This document shows, piece after piece, positions 17,227-28,325 of a stretch of 64,000 nucleotides of DNA (within the stretch, counting starts at the first letter, position 1; each line of letters begins with the position of its first letter). The notes below the pieces were generated by a model, which did no database searches, was not told the DNA's origin, and saw nothing but the letters and a program-made list of their open reading frames with translations. The translations under genes were made by a program, and so were the position numbers. Origin of the DNA: Helianthus annuus (Eukaryota; Streptophyta; Magnoliopsida; Asterales; Asteraceae); NCBI RefSeq assembly GCF_002127325.2, contig NC_035435.2, forward strand, positions 115,815,359-115,879,358, given 5' to 3'.

Positions 17227-18856
17227 CTACTCCTTCGCTGCTTCGTCACCACCAGCATCTCCACCTTGATCCTTCTCAGCACCACCACCTTCTAGCATGG
17301 GGATCTCCTCAGCCTCATCCTCGTCCTCCAGGTCTGCCAGCCTTGCCTTCCAACCTTCAACATCCCACGAGCTTTTGTCAAAGGTAGGATCCTGAGCCTC
17401 CTCGGCCATCTGAAGTTGTATCTTATACATAGCAATTGCCGCGGAGACCTTAGCATCTTGGGTGATCTCCTGCTTCTCGTTATCCATATCGATCAACCTC
17501 TGAGCAGCCTCAGCCTTCATGACCCGGAGTTCCTTCTCAAGATCTCCTATCTTGAGATCCTTAAGCACGCCCATTTGTTGAAGGTCAGCAATCTGGCTCT
17601 CTTGATCCTCAACATGGCCAAGATAAGTCTCGATCTCGGCAAGTTTCTGCAAAGAGGGAAATAAGGTAAATTCAGAACCGAATAATCCTCGAAGAAACAG
17701 GATACACAAACAGGATATTCGAAACGGATGACCAACAGGGGCAGTGATCCTTACCTCATTCACGTAGTCAAGGAATTGCTGACGGAGGAGGGGAAATCCT
17801 TGGAGATCTTCAGAGGTTTTCCTCTTTTTTCCCTTGCCCCGGATAGACGCTTTGGGAGCTGATGCTGAAGGACTGGCAGCAGGAGCCTTCTTCTTTGAAG
17901 ACGTAACATTGGCAAGATCACTTAACCCAAATTTAGAAGCAGATTTGACAGACCTGGCAGACTTTCCGGCACCTACACAATCAAAAAAACAAGATAAGTT
18001 GCTTTATTAATCAAACAATCCTACATATAATTTATTTTCTGTAAGGATACTTACTTGACATTGTGGCAGATGCAGAGGATATCTCTTGAGAATCTTGGAT
18101 AGTGATTTGGAAGCTTCTAACTTCAGGATCAAGCTTTTTAAAAGCTAACACTCTCTCTTTTGCAGCAGGGGTTAATTTCAGACGAGCAATGGAAATAGCT
18201 GCATAAAAGACAAAGGAAAAAAGACATCAGTGATCCTCATCATATGAGACAGGACTGATAATGATCCTTCAAGGATCCTCTACCCTACCATGAGTGGCCC
18301 ATTCCTTGGGCAGATCCTTCCCATCCGGAATGGAATCTCTCTTAACAAAGAAAAACCGACGTTTCCAGTTTGTATCATTCTTAGTAACTTTGAAGATTGG
18401 ATGATCCTCCCCAGCTTTCCGTTTCAACAAATATCGGTGAGAACCGAAGGTGGTGAGATCGTAAAACTCAGCTAACTCCGCCATCCCCAGATCAATCCCT
18501 TCCTGCTCGATGATCCTCTCGAAGGTATAAAGAACCCTCCAGATCATCGGCATAGCTTGGATGTAAGAGATGCCGGTTAAGGAAAAGAAAGACTGGGTAA
18601 AGTCTGGAAAAGGATACGAGTACCCTATAGCAAACGGGGTAGCAGGAAAAGCCACCCAGACATCCGAGACAAAGTCGCTCAAAGCAGTAGGATCAAAGGA
18701 TTTAAAAACGGCATTCGCCGGAAAGCAATGACGAATTTTGTCTACGTGAGCATCACTAAAGCAACACCTCTCCGTAGGAGAATCCTTGATAATCCCCTGG
18801 CTTTTTAAGGGACTATCCTTCTTGGAATCCTTGTGCGGAGAATTCCGGAGCAACAT
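17227..18856 (-). CDS. Antisense four-exon gene inside the Tat element, copy B (about 449 aa)
   Basis: Exons: 18856-18289, 18198-18055, 17972-17755 and 17646-17227. Introns of 90, 82 and 108 nt have GT-AG ends (GTAGGG, GTAAGT and GTAAGG donors). Phases agree at every junction, and the joined frame is open to TAG 17227-17229. Exon 1 (about 189 aa) has Y-P-F-P-D-F, F-F-S-L-T-G, W-R-V-L-Y-T-F-E-R and W-K-R-R-F-F-F motifs like the Pfam 'putative gypsy type transposon' (Transposase_28) family. Exon 3 is Lys/Ser/Ala-rich with an R-G-K-G-K-K-R-K patch, a possible nuclear signal. Exon 4 is a coiled coil with an Asp/Glu/Gly tail. The ATG at 18856 is chosen because it is shared with copy A; the open frame extends further upstream. 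Extra antisense ORFs are known in Tat-clade elements; the function of this one is unknown. Confidence 0.8.
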
Positions 18857-19173
18857 GTTTGGGACAGAAACAAAGTAGAAACGGAAAACAGAGCAAAGAG
18901 AATAGAGAGAAGAAAAAGAGAAGAGGAGAGTACCTGATCGATCTTCGGTGTAGAATATAAAGGGAGTGTATCTCGAATTTAAATACAAACTGATCCTCAC
19001 CCTATCTCCTATTTATAATCATGATCTGCAGGATTGTCTCATCTCTGACGTAATGATCACAACGGCTAGTCCGAGCATAACGGCTAGTTTCTTGGAGTCG
19101 CCCGTTAGAGATAAGATCAAAACAAAATATAACTCGTCTATTTACAATTAACTCCTTATATTTTGGGGGCAAT
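18857..19173 (-). promoter_or_regulatory. Probable promoter and leader of the antisense gene, copy B
   Basis: On the minus strand TATAAAT (19011-19017) precedes an AT-rich stretch, then a CT-rich leader and the ATG at 18856. The layout is conserved in copy A with point differences. 19161-19173 is the polypurine tract for the sense strand. Promoter activity is inferred only. Confidence 0.5.
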
Positions 19174-19901
19174 TGTTAGGGCTGGATTTTTATTATAGGT
19201 GATCCTTACACATGATCCTAACCAGTGATCCTTGTTTCTTTGGCAGACAGTGATCCTCAGCAGAACTTCAGGATCAGGATCATGGGACATTATGGTAATC
19301 CTCATACTAACGGCTACTTCCGCTCAATACAATATTGTTTAGCAGGAACATCTAGCAGGATATGCTCTAGACATCATGATCCAGGGACGCGTCTTCACAA
19401 ATATGGCAAGAGCTTAATCGAAGAAAGACGTTGCACAGGATATGGAAACTAGGCTTGATTTATGGGCAGCAATTTAGGCTAGATTGTCTTTATTTCTAAA
19501 GGGGTAATGAGCTGATAATTAGTCATTTTACCTAAAATAAGTCACCTACACTTGTATAAATACCCCTCTTCCTCATTCGGAAGAACACACACGACATACA
19601 ACGCAACTCTCACACACTTAGACACCAAAAGCAATAGTGATCCTTGTACTCAGCTCATTATCATCGAAAGTTGTAATCATATTTTTGTTATATTGAAGTT
19701 GGTGATCGGTGGTTGCCATCACCCGAGGTTTTTTATGCCGGAGATCATTCATTGATCAAGGGCTTTTTCCTCGTATAAATCATTGTGTCTTTGCATCTTT
19801 TATCACAGAAGTGATCCTTTACTTTCATAGTTAACCAAGCATCATACCCCGTTTACATAAAGTTTGGTTACATTATCCTTGTGTGATTTTTGACCAAAAC
19901 A
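19174..19901 (+). repeat. 3' LTR of copy B
   Basis: Same length as the 5' LTR, with two T/C differences by eye. TATAAATA is at 19555-19562. ATTAT at 19902-19906 repeats 9124-9128. Confidence 0.95.
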
Positions 19902-20417
19902 ATTATATCATCAATTGTGGCAACAGTAGTGGTCTACTACCCTTATAGAAAGGTAATAAACCATGTCCAAACCTTAAAGCCTCTGATCAAATGAGATCGC
20001 GGCTTATGTATATCTAAGTTGTCCTTTGTGACAAGGCTTTATTGCCGTATCTTCTAAGTGTCCTCCGTGACAAGGCTTTAGTGCCATATTATTTAATGTC
20101 CTTCGTGACGAGGCCTTTGTGCGATATCTTTCACAATCTTTGTGACAGGCCCTCGTGCCATGTCTTGCACGTCCTTCGTAACAAGCCAACGTGCAATATG
20201 TAAATGTCCTTCGTGACAAGCCAATGTGCTATATTTCAATATCCCTTGTGACAAGTCGATGAGTTATACGGCTAAAGTCCATTACCATTTGTGGTAAGCA
20301 AGACTAGTGAAATTGATATATAAACATATAGATCCGTAAGATCTAATGCAAATAAATTTATTTGCTATTTAGTTCTCGAAGAATTACTGATGGCTTTATT
20401 ATCTTTCAGATAAACTT
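19902..20417 (+). repeat. Right half of the Tekay-like leader, with ~38-bp diverged tandem repeats
   Basis: From about 20021 to 20270 a unit like GTCCTTCGTGACAAGCCAATG plus a variable tail recurs about seven times with irregular length (38-44 bases). No coding sequence is supported; the minus-strand ORF over it is a by-product of the repeats. Confidence 0.75.
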
Positions 20418-21575
20418 ATGGCGAGCCTGAATATTGGCAAAGCAAGTAAGAAAAACGGTGGTGACGATTTAGAGCACCAGAACCGTAATGACGAAGAGAA
20501 ACGTCTTCGATCAATAGTTGCCGATGAAGTTGGTAAAGCCCTGGCTGGATTTATGGCCACATTTAAAGGGCCAGAGCCATCAGTACAGAGAGAGAACTCT
20601 GTTTCTAAACCTTGTTCAAATACTCATAAGACTGAGAAGTCTCAATTTTCCTCAACTAAAAGTGAGCAGAATATTAAGAGTATCAAGAAAGTTGAGTCTC
20701 ATGACTCTAAGAAGGGGTGTACTTATAAATACTTTGTTTCTTGTAAACCCCGTGACTTTACGGATGAGATTGGAGCTATTGATGCTCTAATGTGGCTGGA
20801 TGAAATGGAAACCGTTGTTGATATAAGCGGTTGTGCCACCAAGGACACTGTTAAATTCTTGTCCCAATCCTTCAAGGAGGATGCTCTGACTTGGTGGAAG
20901 GCACTAATCCAATCCACTGGCAAGGTTGCAATGTACAACCTGAGTTGGTCAAAGTTCGTGGAACTGATCCGCGAAACTTATTGCCCACCTCACGAGGTGG
21001 AGAAAGTTGAAACTAACTTTCTAAAGCTGACCATGAAAGGACTCGAGTGTCGAGCCTATTTATCTGAATACAACTCTTTATCTAGACTCGTGCCTTATTT
21101 AATTACCCCCCAAGCCCAAGCGCATTGCGCGCTTTATTGGAGGACTCGCTCCAGAAATCAAAGGGATGGTTAAATCCTCCAAACCTGCAACTTTTAGATT
21201 CGTTGTGGATCTGGCTCTATCTCTCACTAAATATGAAATAAGAGCAAGGGCGATTAAGGCCGAGGAGGATCACAAGAGAAAGCATGATGATACCCCAAGT
21301 AAAGATTTCAAAAAGGGTAAGACTCGTTCGAATTATAACCAGTCCAAGCCGAATGAGGCAAAACCCAAATGTAAAACCTGCGGGAAGCAACACTTCGGAA
21401 AATGTTCCCGTGATTAGACCAAGGGATGTGGTATCTGTAAGGAGATGGACCACAAGTCTCATGAATGTAAAAATTTGAAAGACGCCACATGCTATGGATG
21501 TGGCGAGAAAGGGCATATAAAGACCCGCTGCCCAAAGAGGGCGACTGACGGGAAAAACAAGGCCACTGATGGCTA
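20418..21575 (+). pseudogene. gag of the outermost Tekay-like element (decayed)
   Basis: ATG at 20418. The capsid region is clear: C-T-Y-K-Y-F, F-V-S-C-K-P-R-D-F, W-L-D-E-M-E, W-W-K-A-L and N-Y-C/T-Y-C-P type motifs, with the same order as the gag at 28326. One extra C in the C-run at 21106-21111 shifts the frame. The new frame meets TAG at 21415-21417, and two CCHC zinc knuckles follow (C-K-T-C-G-K-Q-H-F-G-K-C and C-Y-G-C-G-E-K-G-H). The lesions make it non-functional. Gag of this type is the nucleocapsid precursor of chromoviruses. Confidence 0.85.
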
Positions 21576-22667
21576 GAAAGGCAATGATTGAGCCTTCCAA
21601 TCTGCTACAGCAGAAGCAGTTCAAGACAAATCTTTACGTATCTGTTTCTCGCAAAAGTTTTATTTACTAGAAACTTGTTTTAAATTCTGGAGCTAGTTAA
21701 AGCTTCATCTATTGTAAATTTAATAAAACTTTAAATCTGCCTTTTCAAGGCTTGGATATTATTTATAAATATCAAGTGGCCAACCTAGATGGTTTCATAT
21801 ATAAGATATCCTCCGTGAATCAATTTGTCTTTGATAATCTCTTTATCTATAAATCCTGCAGGATTCGATATGTTCTTAGACATGGATTGGTAAGTTCAAA
21901 AACCAAATCCACATTGTCTGCAGTAAGAATCTTATCGAAATTAAAATCCCCATCTGGTGATATACTCACCATTCGTGGAAGATCAACATTTTGGATTGCC
22001 CAAAAAAAGCTTTTATGCTTAAGGTATCCAAGTGATTGTATGAAGGATGTGATATCCACATGACACCAGTAGATTCTGACGAATTTAAAGTCAAAAGCTG
22101 AAGACCTTGTGCGAATGGACATGAGAAGTCCATAGCTACCCAAGGAAGCTTAATTCTTAGAATGTTCGCAAATGAGTCGAACATCGTAGACCTTTTGTGG
22201 TCTGTGTAATGAACTGGAAAATCCCACATAAAGTTTGGAAATGGGACAACGGATCTAATCTCCCAATTACCTAAAATAAATCGCTACCATGATGCGATGT
22301 AAGTTATAGTCGACAAATCTACTAATTCGACGCTTCTTGTCAAATAAGGAAAATTCTTGAATTCCGACAAGTTAAGCTATATAAAGGCAATATCGAGTCT
22401 CCTTATAGAGCACCGTTGTCTGAAGTATCAAATTATGATACTAAATATATTCTTATCTCTGGTAAAATCCTATCATGATGCTCGGCTATTAAGCACTTGT
22501 CATGCTTCGCCATGACATTCAAATAGGAGCATAAGGTTTATTGAAAAACCTTATCCATTATGGGCCATGAGATTTAAAAGTCCCAAGTTTCCCTCGTAAA
22601 GGTGAAATGGGATTCCATCATGGCCCATGATACTCTTAAAAGGTTGAAACATACTATGATACGGAAT
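21576..22667 (+). pseudogene. Degenerate protease remnant and unidentified decayed sequence
   Basis: At about 21680-21900 a weak protease trace can be read (N-S-G-A-S, later a M-F-L-D-M-D-W-like end), followed by a stretch at 21900-21980 matching the segment after protease in related elements (P-S-G-D-I-L-T-I-R-G). RT, RNase H and integrase are absent. The rest to 22667 shows nothing recognisable. 22663-22667 is GGAAT, the left target duplication of the next element. Confidence 0.5.
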
Positions 22668-25600
22668 TGTAACACCTCGAAAATTTGCGTCCTATAATGT
22701 ATTGACACGTGTCATAAGTTTACACGTGGTAATAGATACTAAATAAGGACTAAGTTGACAAACATAGGAAGTATGTGAATCCGAGGGTTCAAAATGTCAA
22801 CGAGGGATAAATATACTGTACAGTAACCCTAAATGATGCTCGTACTTTCAAACGAATAAATCATGGATCGTACGTAACGAAATGTGGAAGAAAGTGAGAG
22901 ATTACAAACTGCAGGGGTTAAATGTGTCAACATGTTTAAGTTATACCTCTGAGTGACCCTTTAACAAACCCGAGGCTTTGTAACAGTAAATTACGCTCAC
23001 TAGAATATACGATGTAAATTTCGCAAAGTTCCGTTTTAAAACGAGAAAGTTAAGATCGAATTCGTATGCGAGGGTTAAAAGCGTCAACATTGAAAGTTAG
23101 GACTTTTCGGGTAGTAATAAACTAACCGAGGACTTAACGGCGTGGGTAAAAGTCACGAGGCCCTTATACGTAAATAAAAGAGGCCCAAAGTGCAAAGTTA
23201 CCCCTTCGAAACGCCAAAGGCCAACTGCAATAATGAAAAAGATTTGAAAATCTTACTAACGGGTCTCAGGCGGGCCGCGTAAAAGTAGCAAAGGGTCTTA
23301 CGCTGGCCGCACTGACAGTAAAGATATGGGCTCTGACATTGAGATTCAAGCGGGACGTGTAAAGGTTGCATGATCATTGACGCGGGCCGCGTCAGCCTCC
23401 CAGATGCAGAAAATTCGGACAGAAGCACTGTTGAGTGTTTTAACCGACTTATATCATTATTGCAAGAGCATGGGCGCCCCCTAAACATCCCCTAGCACTC
23501 AAGGACAGTTGTTGATCATCCAAGAACACTTGTAGGCATTGTTGTCAATGATCTAAAGGCTTGTGAACACTATAAAAGGCCATGATGTTGCAACAATGTT
23601 CTTCACACCTTCTTCAACATTTCTGATCACTTCTAGAGCTCAAGAATGCTCTCTTAGCATTTCTGGTCATGTACTTAACTTCTGTAAGTGTGCTTAACCC
23701 TTTATGGTTTAGTTTTTGCTTAGATATAGCTTAAAAGTCAATCCGTCGTAATTAACGATTGACTTAACGGTTAATCACAAATGGTCCAGTGATTAATCGA
23801 AACAAAGGTAGTTATATGTTGGTAATCATGTGGGCATTAAACCCTTAAAAGGGCACCCTCTGATTCCCACTCTAACTAGTCCAAATGTCGGGTCAAAGTT
23901 GCTTAGAAAAAGTCAATAGAATGCTAGCTTTCGATTTTATGCATAATCAGTAATGTGGATTGCGTGTAACCTGTTTTGACACTCATATAACATGATAATA
24001 AGTATTATAACTGGTCTAAGCTTGTTTGATCCGACCATTTACTGTTTTAACCCGGTTCGGAACCGAAAGTCGCAAAACTTTGACTTTTGCTTTGACTTCA
24101 GTTCTGACCCGTTATGGTATGATTTAGATATGCCTTAGGACTCTCTTAGGACCAGGTTACATGATGGTATAACCCTCTGTGGCTGGTTCGTTGTTTGTCC
24201 GAGTCGTTTGCACATTTCCGTTATATGCTTAAAAGTTGACCATAATGCCCTTTTGACTTTAAAACGAGAATTTTGGACATGTGAAAAGACAATAACCTTA
24301 GTTACTAAGTTCTAAGCATGTCCCTGAAATTTCATGTCAATCCGAGGTCTAGAGTAGGAGTTATGCAAATTAGCGTAATTAAGGAAACTTTAGTAATTAA
24401 ACGGCGCAATTCGCATAAAGCCTATCTAAACCCAAATTTCGATACCAAACCTTTTACACGCTGATGTAATATAATATTTTGAGATTTTTAAAGATTTTTA
24501 ATTATTTTTAAACCTGCTCGTAACCTGCGGTTATGGCATTGATTCGGTAAATACCGAATATACCCTTTTCGGACGTAAAATGAGTTCTACAAGGTATTTT
24601 GACCCGAATCCAGTTACTACTGATTTTAAATAAATAATAGAGCATTTTGAACTTTATGACCTGTTCGGAAAACCTGTATTTCCTGTAGAACCCGGAAATC
24701 TCTTTTATAATCTTTAAAATGACCAAAATACCCCTACGGGGCGTATATTGGGATTAAACTCGTTGCTGGCATAATGGAAGGTATCCTACTGATACCACAA
24801 CCTCTTTAGAGCATATTAACTTAGGAAACCTGTGTAGGACTCTTACGGTTACCCGTTACGCCTTTTACGCGTATGTTTCGGTTTATGTAACTAGTTTACA
24901 TAAACTGGCCGAAACGGGTCAAACCTTATCGTTTTTACCTCAAAATCTAGAATGTGTTTATATTACCCATATAAAACAAGTCTTCAAACTTTTTGGGACC
25001 AAACCACATTCCATTCCCGGTTTTCTCCTTTCACGCGATTAAACCGTATTTATCCTTTGAAACTGACCGGTCTAAGCTAAGGCTAAATTAAAGACCCGTT
25101 AGGATTCTAATAAGTTGTTATAAACCTTCGTTCCAGAATAGGAGACCAGTAAAAGATACTTGCATTTGTTTATTGAGGTTATTACTTGCTCAGGTAAATA
25201 CTTTTAACCTATTTTCCGTTATACGGGCTTGGGTTACGGTATATATAAAATACCGCTTGGTCGGGCAATTGACCCTAACTCATTAGTAGTTAGGTATTAT
25301 CAATATGACCCGTTTAAATATTGGTTTTGTTGGCTTTACGCCTTTGGGAGCTTAATGACCATGTCCCGGATATCCTTGGCAGTATTTTACGAAATGGCCA
25401 CGACCTTGACACGCGGGTGTAGGCGTACACCCGACAATGTGTCTATATTTATAAAGGTATAACCGTTGGTTTTCCCGCCACGGCTTTATGCTATGTGGCG
25501 TGTCTATTAACCTTAAACCCGGCATGACCCGGGCGACTAAACGCATAGTGAACATGTAATTCTTTTACAAGATTAAATTTGATTAATTATCCCAAGTTAT

Positions 25601-26001
25601 AAGAGTTTGTGCCTTGTGCATTCAAATCAATTTTATTAAACCTTTTACAAAAGTGTCGGTTGAATGTATTTACCAGTGTAAACTGACGTATTTTCCCCAA
25701 AAGACTAAATGCAGGTTCTACACGAAATAGGTTGGCCACTCCTTAGCATCGTTAGAGTCTCGCAAGCTTGGGATGCCACTATCTGTTGAACAATATTTCT
25801 ATTTTTATTTTGATCCCCTGTGGATTTATTTCGACTACTTGTGATCCTTGGATATTACATTCGATGGTTGAAATATATCTATCTTTATGCTTCCGCTGTG
25901 CATTTACATATTGTGTGGTTTGACTATATTGTTGCCAACTACGTCACGGTAATCCCCCACCGGGCCCACCGGTGAAACGTGTGGAAAATCGGGGTGTGGC
26001 A
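22668..26001 (+). repeat. 5' LTR of the Tekay-like element
   Basis: Starts TGTAACACCTCG, ends TGTGGCA. A plausible promoter region is near 23565-23600 (ACTATAAAAGGCCATG). GC-rich GCGGGCCGCG-like words occur four times at 23270-23400, two of them eroded. ORFs within the LTR are not conserved as genes. Confidence 0.92.
23569..23578 (+). promoter_or_regulatory. TATA-like box in the Tekay-like LTR
   Basis: CTATAAAAGG, conserved in the 3' LTR near 33270. It is followed by TTCTTCACACCTTCTTCAAC, a typical plant start-site region. Inferred from sequence only. Confidence 0.5.
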
Positions 26002-26004
26002 GGT

Positions 26005-26022
26005 TGGTATCAGAGCCAACGT
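26005..26022 (+). other. Primer binding site (initiator Met tRNA type), Tekay-like element
   Basis: TGGTATCAGAGCCAACG begins three bases after the LTR, matching the known plant primer site complementary to the 3' end of initiator tRNA-Met. Confidence 0.85.
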
Positions 26023-26174
26023 TGAGCGAATTAAACACTATCCTTATGTGTTTAATCTCAATGACACAATTGCACATACTCGAGTCTAGACAAGAACATA
26101 GGACGAATTCGAATTGTTGTTCTAGTTTGTCTTTTATTGTTTATTGTTGATTTAAAATTTCTTAAGCAGGAATT

Positions 26175-27404
26175 ATGCCACCAGCAATTAGAAGAGGAGG
26201 AAGAGGCAAAGGGCCGATTACTACTCACAATGATCACGAGGCCGGACCTTCACACATGCGAGCTCCTTCCAGCACAAGGAGTGAAGAACCTCAGAGGCGT
26301 AGGAGGAACCTCTTTGAGCCCGCAAGACGGTCTACCTCACACAGTTCGACACCTTCATACCGTCACTCTTTTGGACCGAATTCGGAGAACGAGCCCAGTA
26401 ACCCTCAACCTTCGTTCATACCTCTCCAGCGTTCTGTTTCGCACCGTTCCTATGGCGATCCCACTCCTTTCTTCCAAGGCCAGTTCAACCCGGCAGACTA
26501 TGTTCAAGAACCAGTGGGTTTTAACCCGCTAGGACAAGAGGACCATTTCTCCGAGGACAATGCGATGGATATGGACGAGGACACAGATCCCGTCGAGCCT
26601 GCAAGAGGTACTCCCAATCATCCTATTGAGATCTCTGATGGGTCATCATTCCACGGAACACCCTATCAAGGTCCCGACAGTTATCAGGCGAGGTTCAACC
26701 AGTGCGAGTGGTACTTTACACCCTCTCACCATTCATCACCTCACCAGCAGCAACAGCAGCAACAGGATCCCTCCGAGGATTCGTGTTTCGTGGCAGTTAC
26801 GCCACCGCCTCCACCGCCACCAGTTCAACAAGCACCTCCGGATCCGCCAAGGCGTAGGAGATCAGGCGCGCGGATGTCCACACGAGGAGGGGAATTCCAC
26901 TTTAGCACCCCTTGCCACTCGAGTGCAAGTCATTTTCCGCCACTGCCTGAAGACCCACAAATGGGTGGACCTTCAAGTCACCCTGCAGAGGTGAATGCTA
27001 CACCAGTTGCACCACCTCCGCCACCATTCGGCTACGATAACCCGATACCTGCATACGCCGGATCCACGGCATATAACCCGTTTGAGTTGCCGACTCACAC
27101 CCACTATAATTACGCGGATGCCGACCCATACTTGGTAGCGGCCAATTACAACGCCCTCCATCCCGAAGGACCTTATGGAAATCCTTGGGGATTGGGATAC
27201 ACAGCTCATGGGTATCCAGCACCTGCTAGACCTCCGGTTCAGCAACCGTCGCAGCAGCCACGTTTTTCCCCACCGGAGCAGGAAGAAATCCTCCACCGGT
27301 TAAATAGGGTAGAACGAGACTTCGAGCAAGAACGTAAAAACAATCGTGGATTCCTCAAAGGCTTAGCAAACCTACTAAAAGGGAAGAAGAAGCGAGATCA
27401 TTAG
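26175..27404 (+). CDS. Extra ORF upstream of gag in the Tekay-like element, 409 aa, unknown function
   Basis: ATG at 26175, about 150 bases after the primer site and about 900 bases before gag; the sequence just before it (TTTCTTAAGCAG) could be a splice acceptor. The protein is rich in Pro, Ser, Gln and Arg, with R-R-G-G-R-G-K-G near the start, a Q7 run, two Pro runs, an Arg cluster (P-R-R-R-R-S-G), a Tyr/Pro/Asn-rich middle, then a short coiled coil and a basic end (G-K-K-K-R-D-H). No domain is recognised. It is uninterrupted although gag and pol of the same copy carry many lesions. It could be an RNA- or DNA-binding accessory protein; that is a guess from composition. Confidence 0.6.
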   Translation: MPPAIRRGGRGKGPITTHNDHEAGPSHMRAPSSTRSEEPQRRRRNLFEPARRSTSHSSTPSYRHSFGPNSENEPSNPQPSFIPLQRSVSHRSYGDPTPFFQGQFNPADYVQEPVGFNPLGQEDHFSEDNAMDMDEDTDPVEPARGTPNHPIEISDGSSFHGTPYQGPDSYQARFNQCEWYFTPSHHSSPHQQQQQQQDPSEDSCFVAVTPPPPPPPVQQAPPDPPRRRRSGARMSTRGGEFHFSTPCHSSASHFPPLPEDPQMGGPSSHPAEVNATPVAPPPPPFGYDNPIPAYAGSTAYNPFELPTHTHYNYADADPYLVAANYNALHPEGPYGNPWGLGYTAHGYPAPARPPVQQPSQQPRFSPPEQEEILHRLNRVERDFEQERKNNRGFLKGLANLLKGKKKRDH

Positions 27405-28325
27405 TCTCTAGATGTACTATTGTATTCCCTATTTTAATTAAGTCCCTGTGTGGACATTTATTTGTTTTAGTCCCTGCGTGGACTTATCTTTCAGTCCCTG
27501 TGCGGACATCTATCCTAGTATTTGGTCCATGCGTGGACTTGTTTTCTGTATAACCTCTGCGTAGGTATTTCGTCTTTAAAAGTCCCGTTTAGGGCAGTGT
27601 GTAACTTTTATATATATTGGAATGTTAAGTTTATAAATTTCATCTCTGTTATTATATGCATAATTATATGAAAGAAATCAAAAATCATTCCTTTTAAATT
27701 AATCTGCCTACCAGTTATTAAATAAAGAATCTTAATGGTGAAACCTAGCCTGGTGTCATTATAAGACCCGGCCAAGATGGTAAGACCTGATTAAAAGATT
27801 CAGATTCTGGTTAACCTCTGTAAACATGTTAACCCTCATGGCAGACATGATCCATTAGAATCACATGTGTCATTCTACACCAGGATCCTTCTAAGGATTC
27901 CAAAACCTAAAGTAATGATTTATAAATCATGGGTATGAATCATCAAGTAAGATGATCATTTATCAAACATCCATTAGTGATGTAGTGCCTACGGGCCATA
28001 CTTATTGTCATATAAGACAAAAGGCAGTTGTAGTCTACGACTCTCTGTCAGAAAAGGTAAAAGAACTATGTTCAAACCTTCGTGCCTTGGTTCTCTGAAA
28101 TCCTGGCTAATAACATAAAACGTCCTGGTGACTAAGCTTTTGCGCCACTAACAATATTGTTTGTAATTAGGATAAGTTATATTCAAATCCTAAATAAAAG
28201 TGAGTAACAAATTAACCAAATATGGTCTATGTTTACCATGGTTAATGAATTGCAATAAAAGACAATTCCATAATAAACTCCTAAATAAAATTATGTCATG
28301 TTCCTTGTAGCAGATCAAGATCTCA
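27405..28325 (+). other. Leader between extra ORF and gag
   Basis: Contains a short-period repeat at about 27440-27570 (AGTCCCTGTGTGGACAT-like, four to five units) and, near 27940-28150, a stretch related to the 173-bp leader repeats at 8620-9120. No gene is seen. Confidence 0.6.

Noticed and set aside
25229..25555. Small ORFs conserved at 34930-35256
   Set aside because: LTR sequence; similarity reflects the LTR pair, not protein constraint.
26002..26030. tRNA-like sequence
   Set aside because: Only the complement of a tRNA 3' end (primer site), no cloverleaf.
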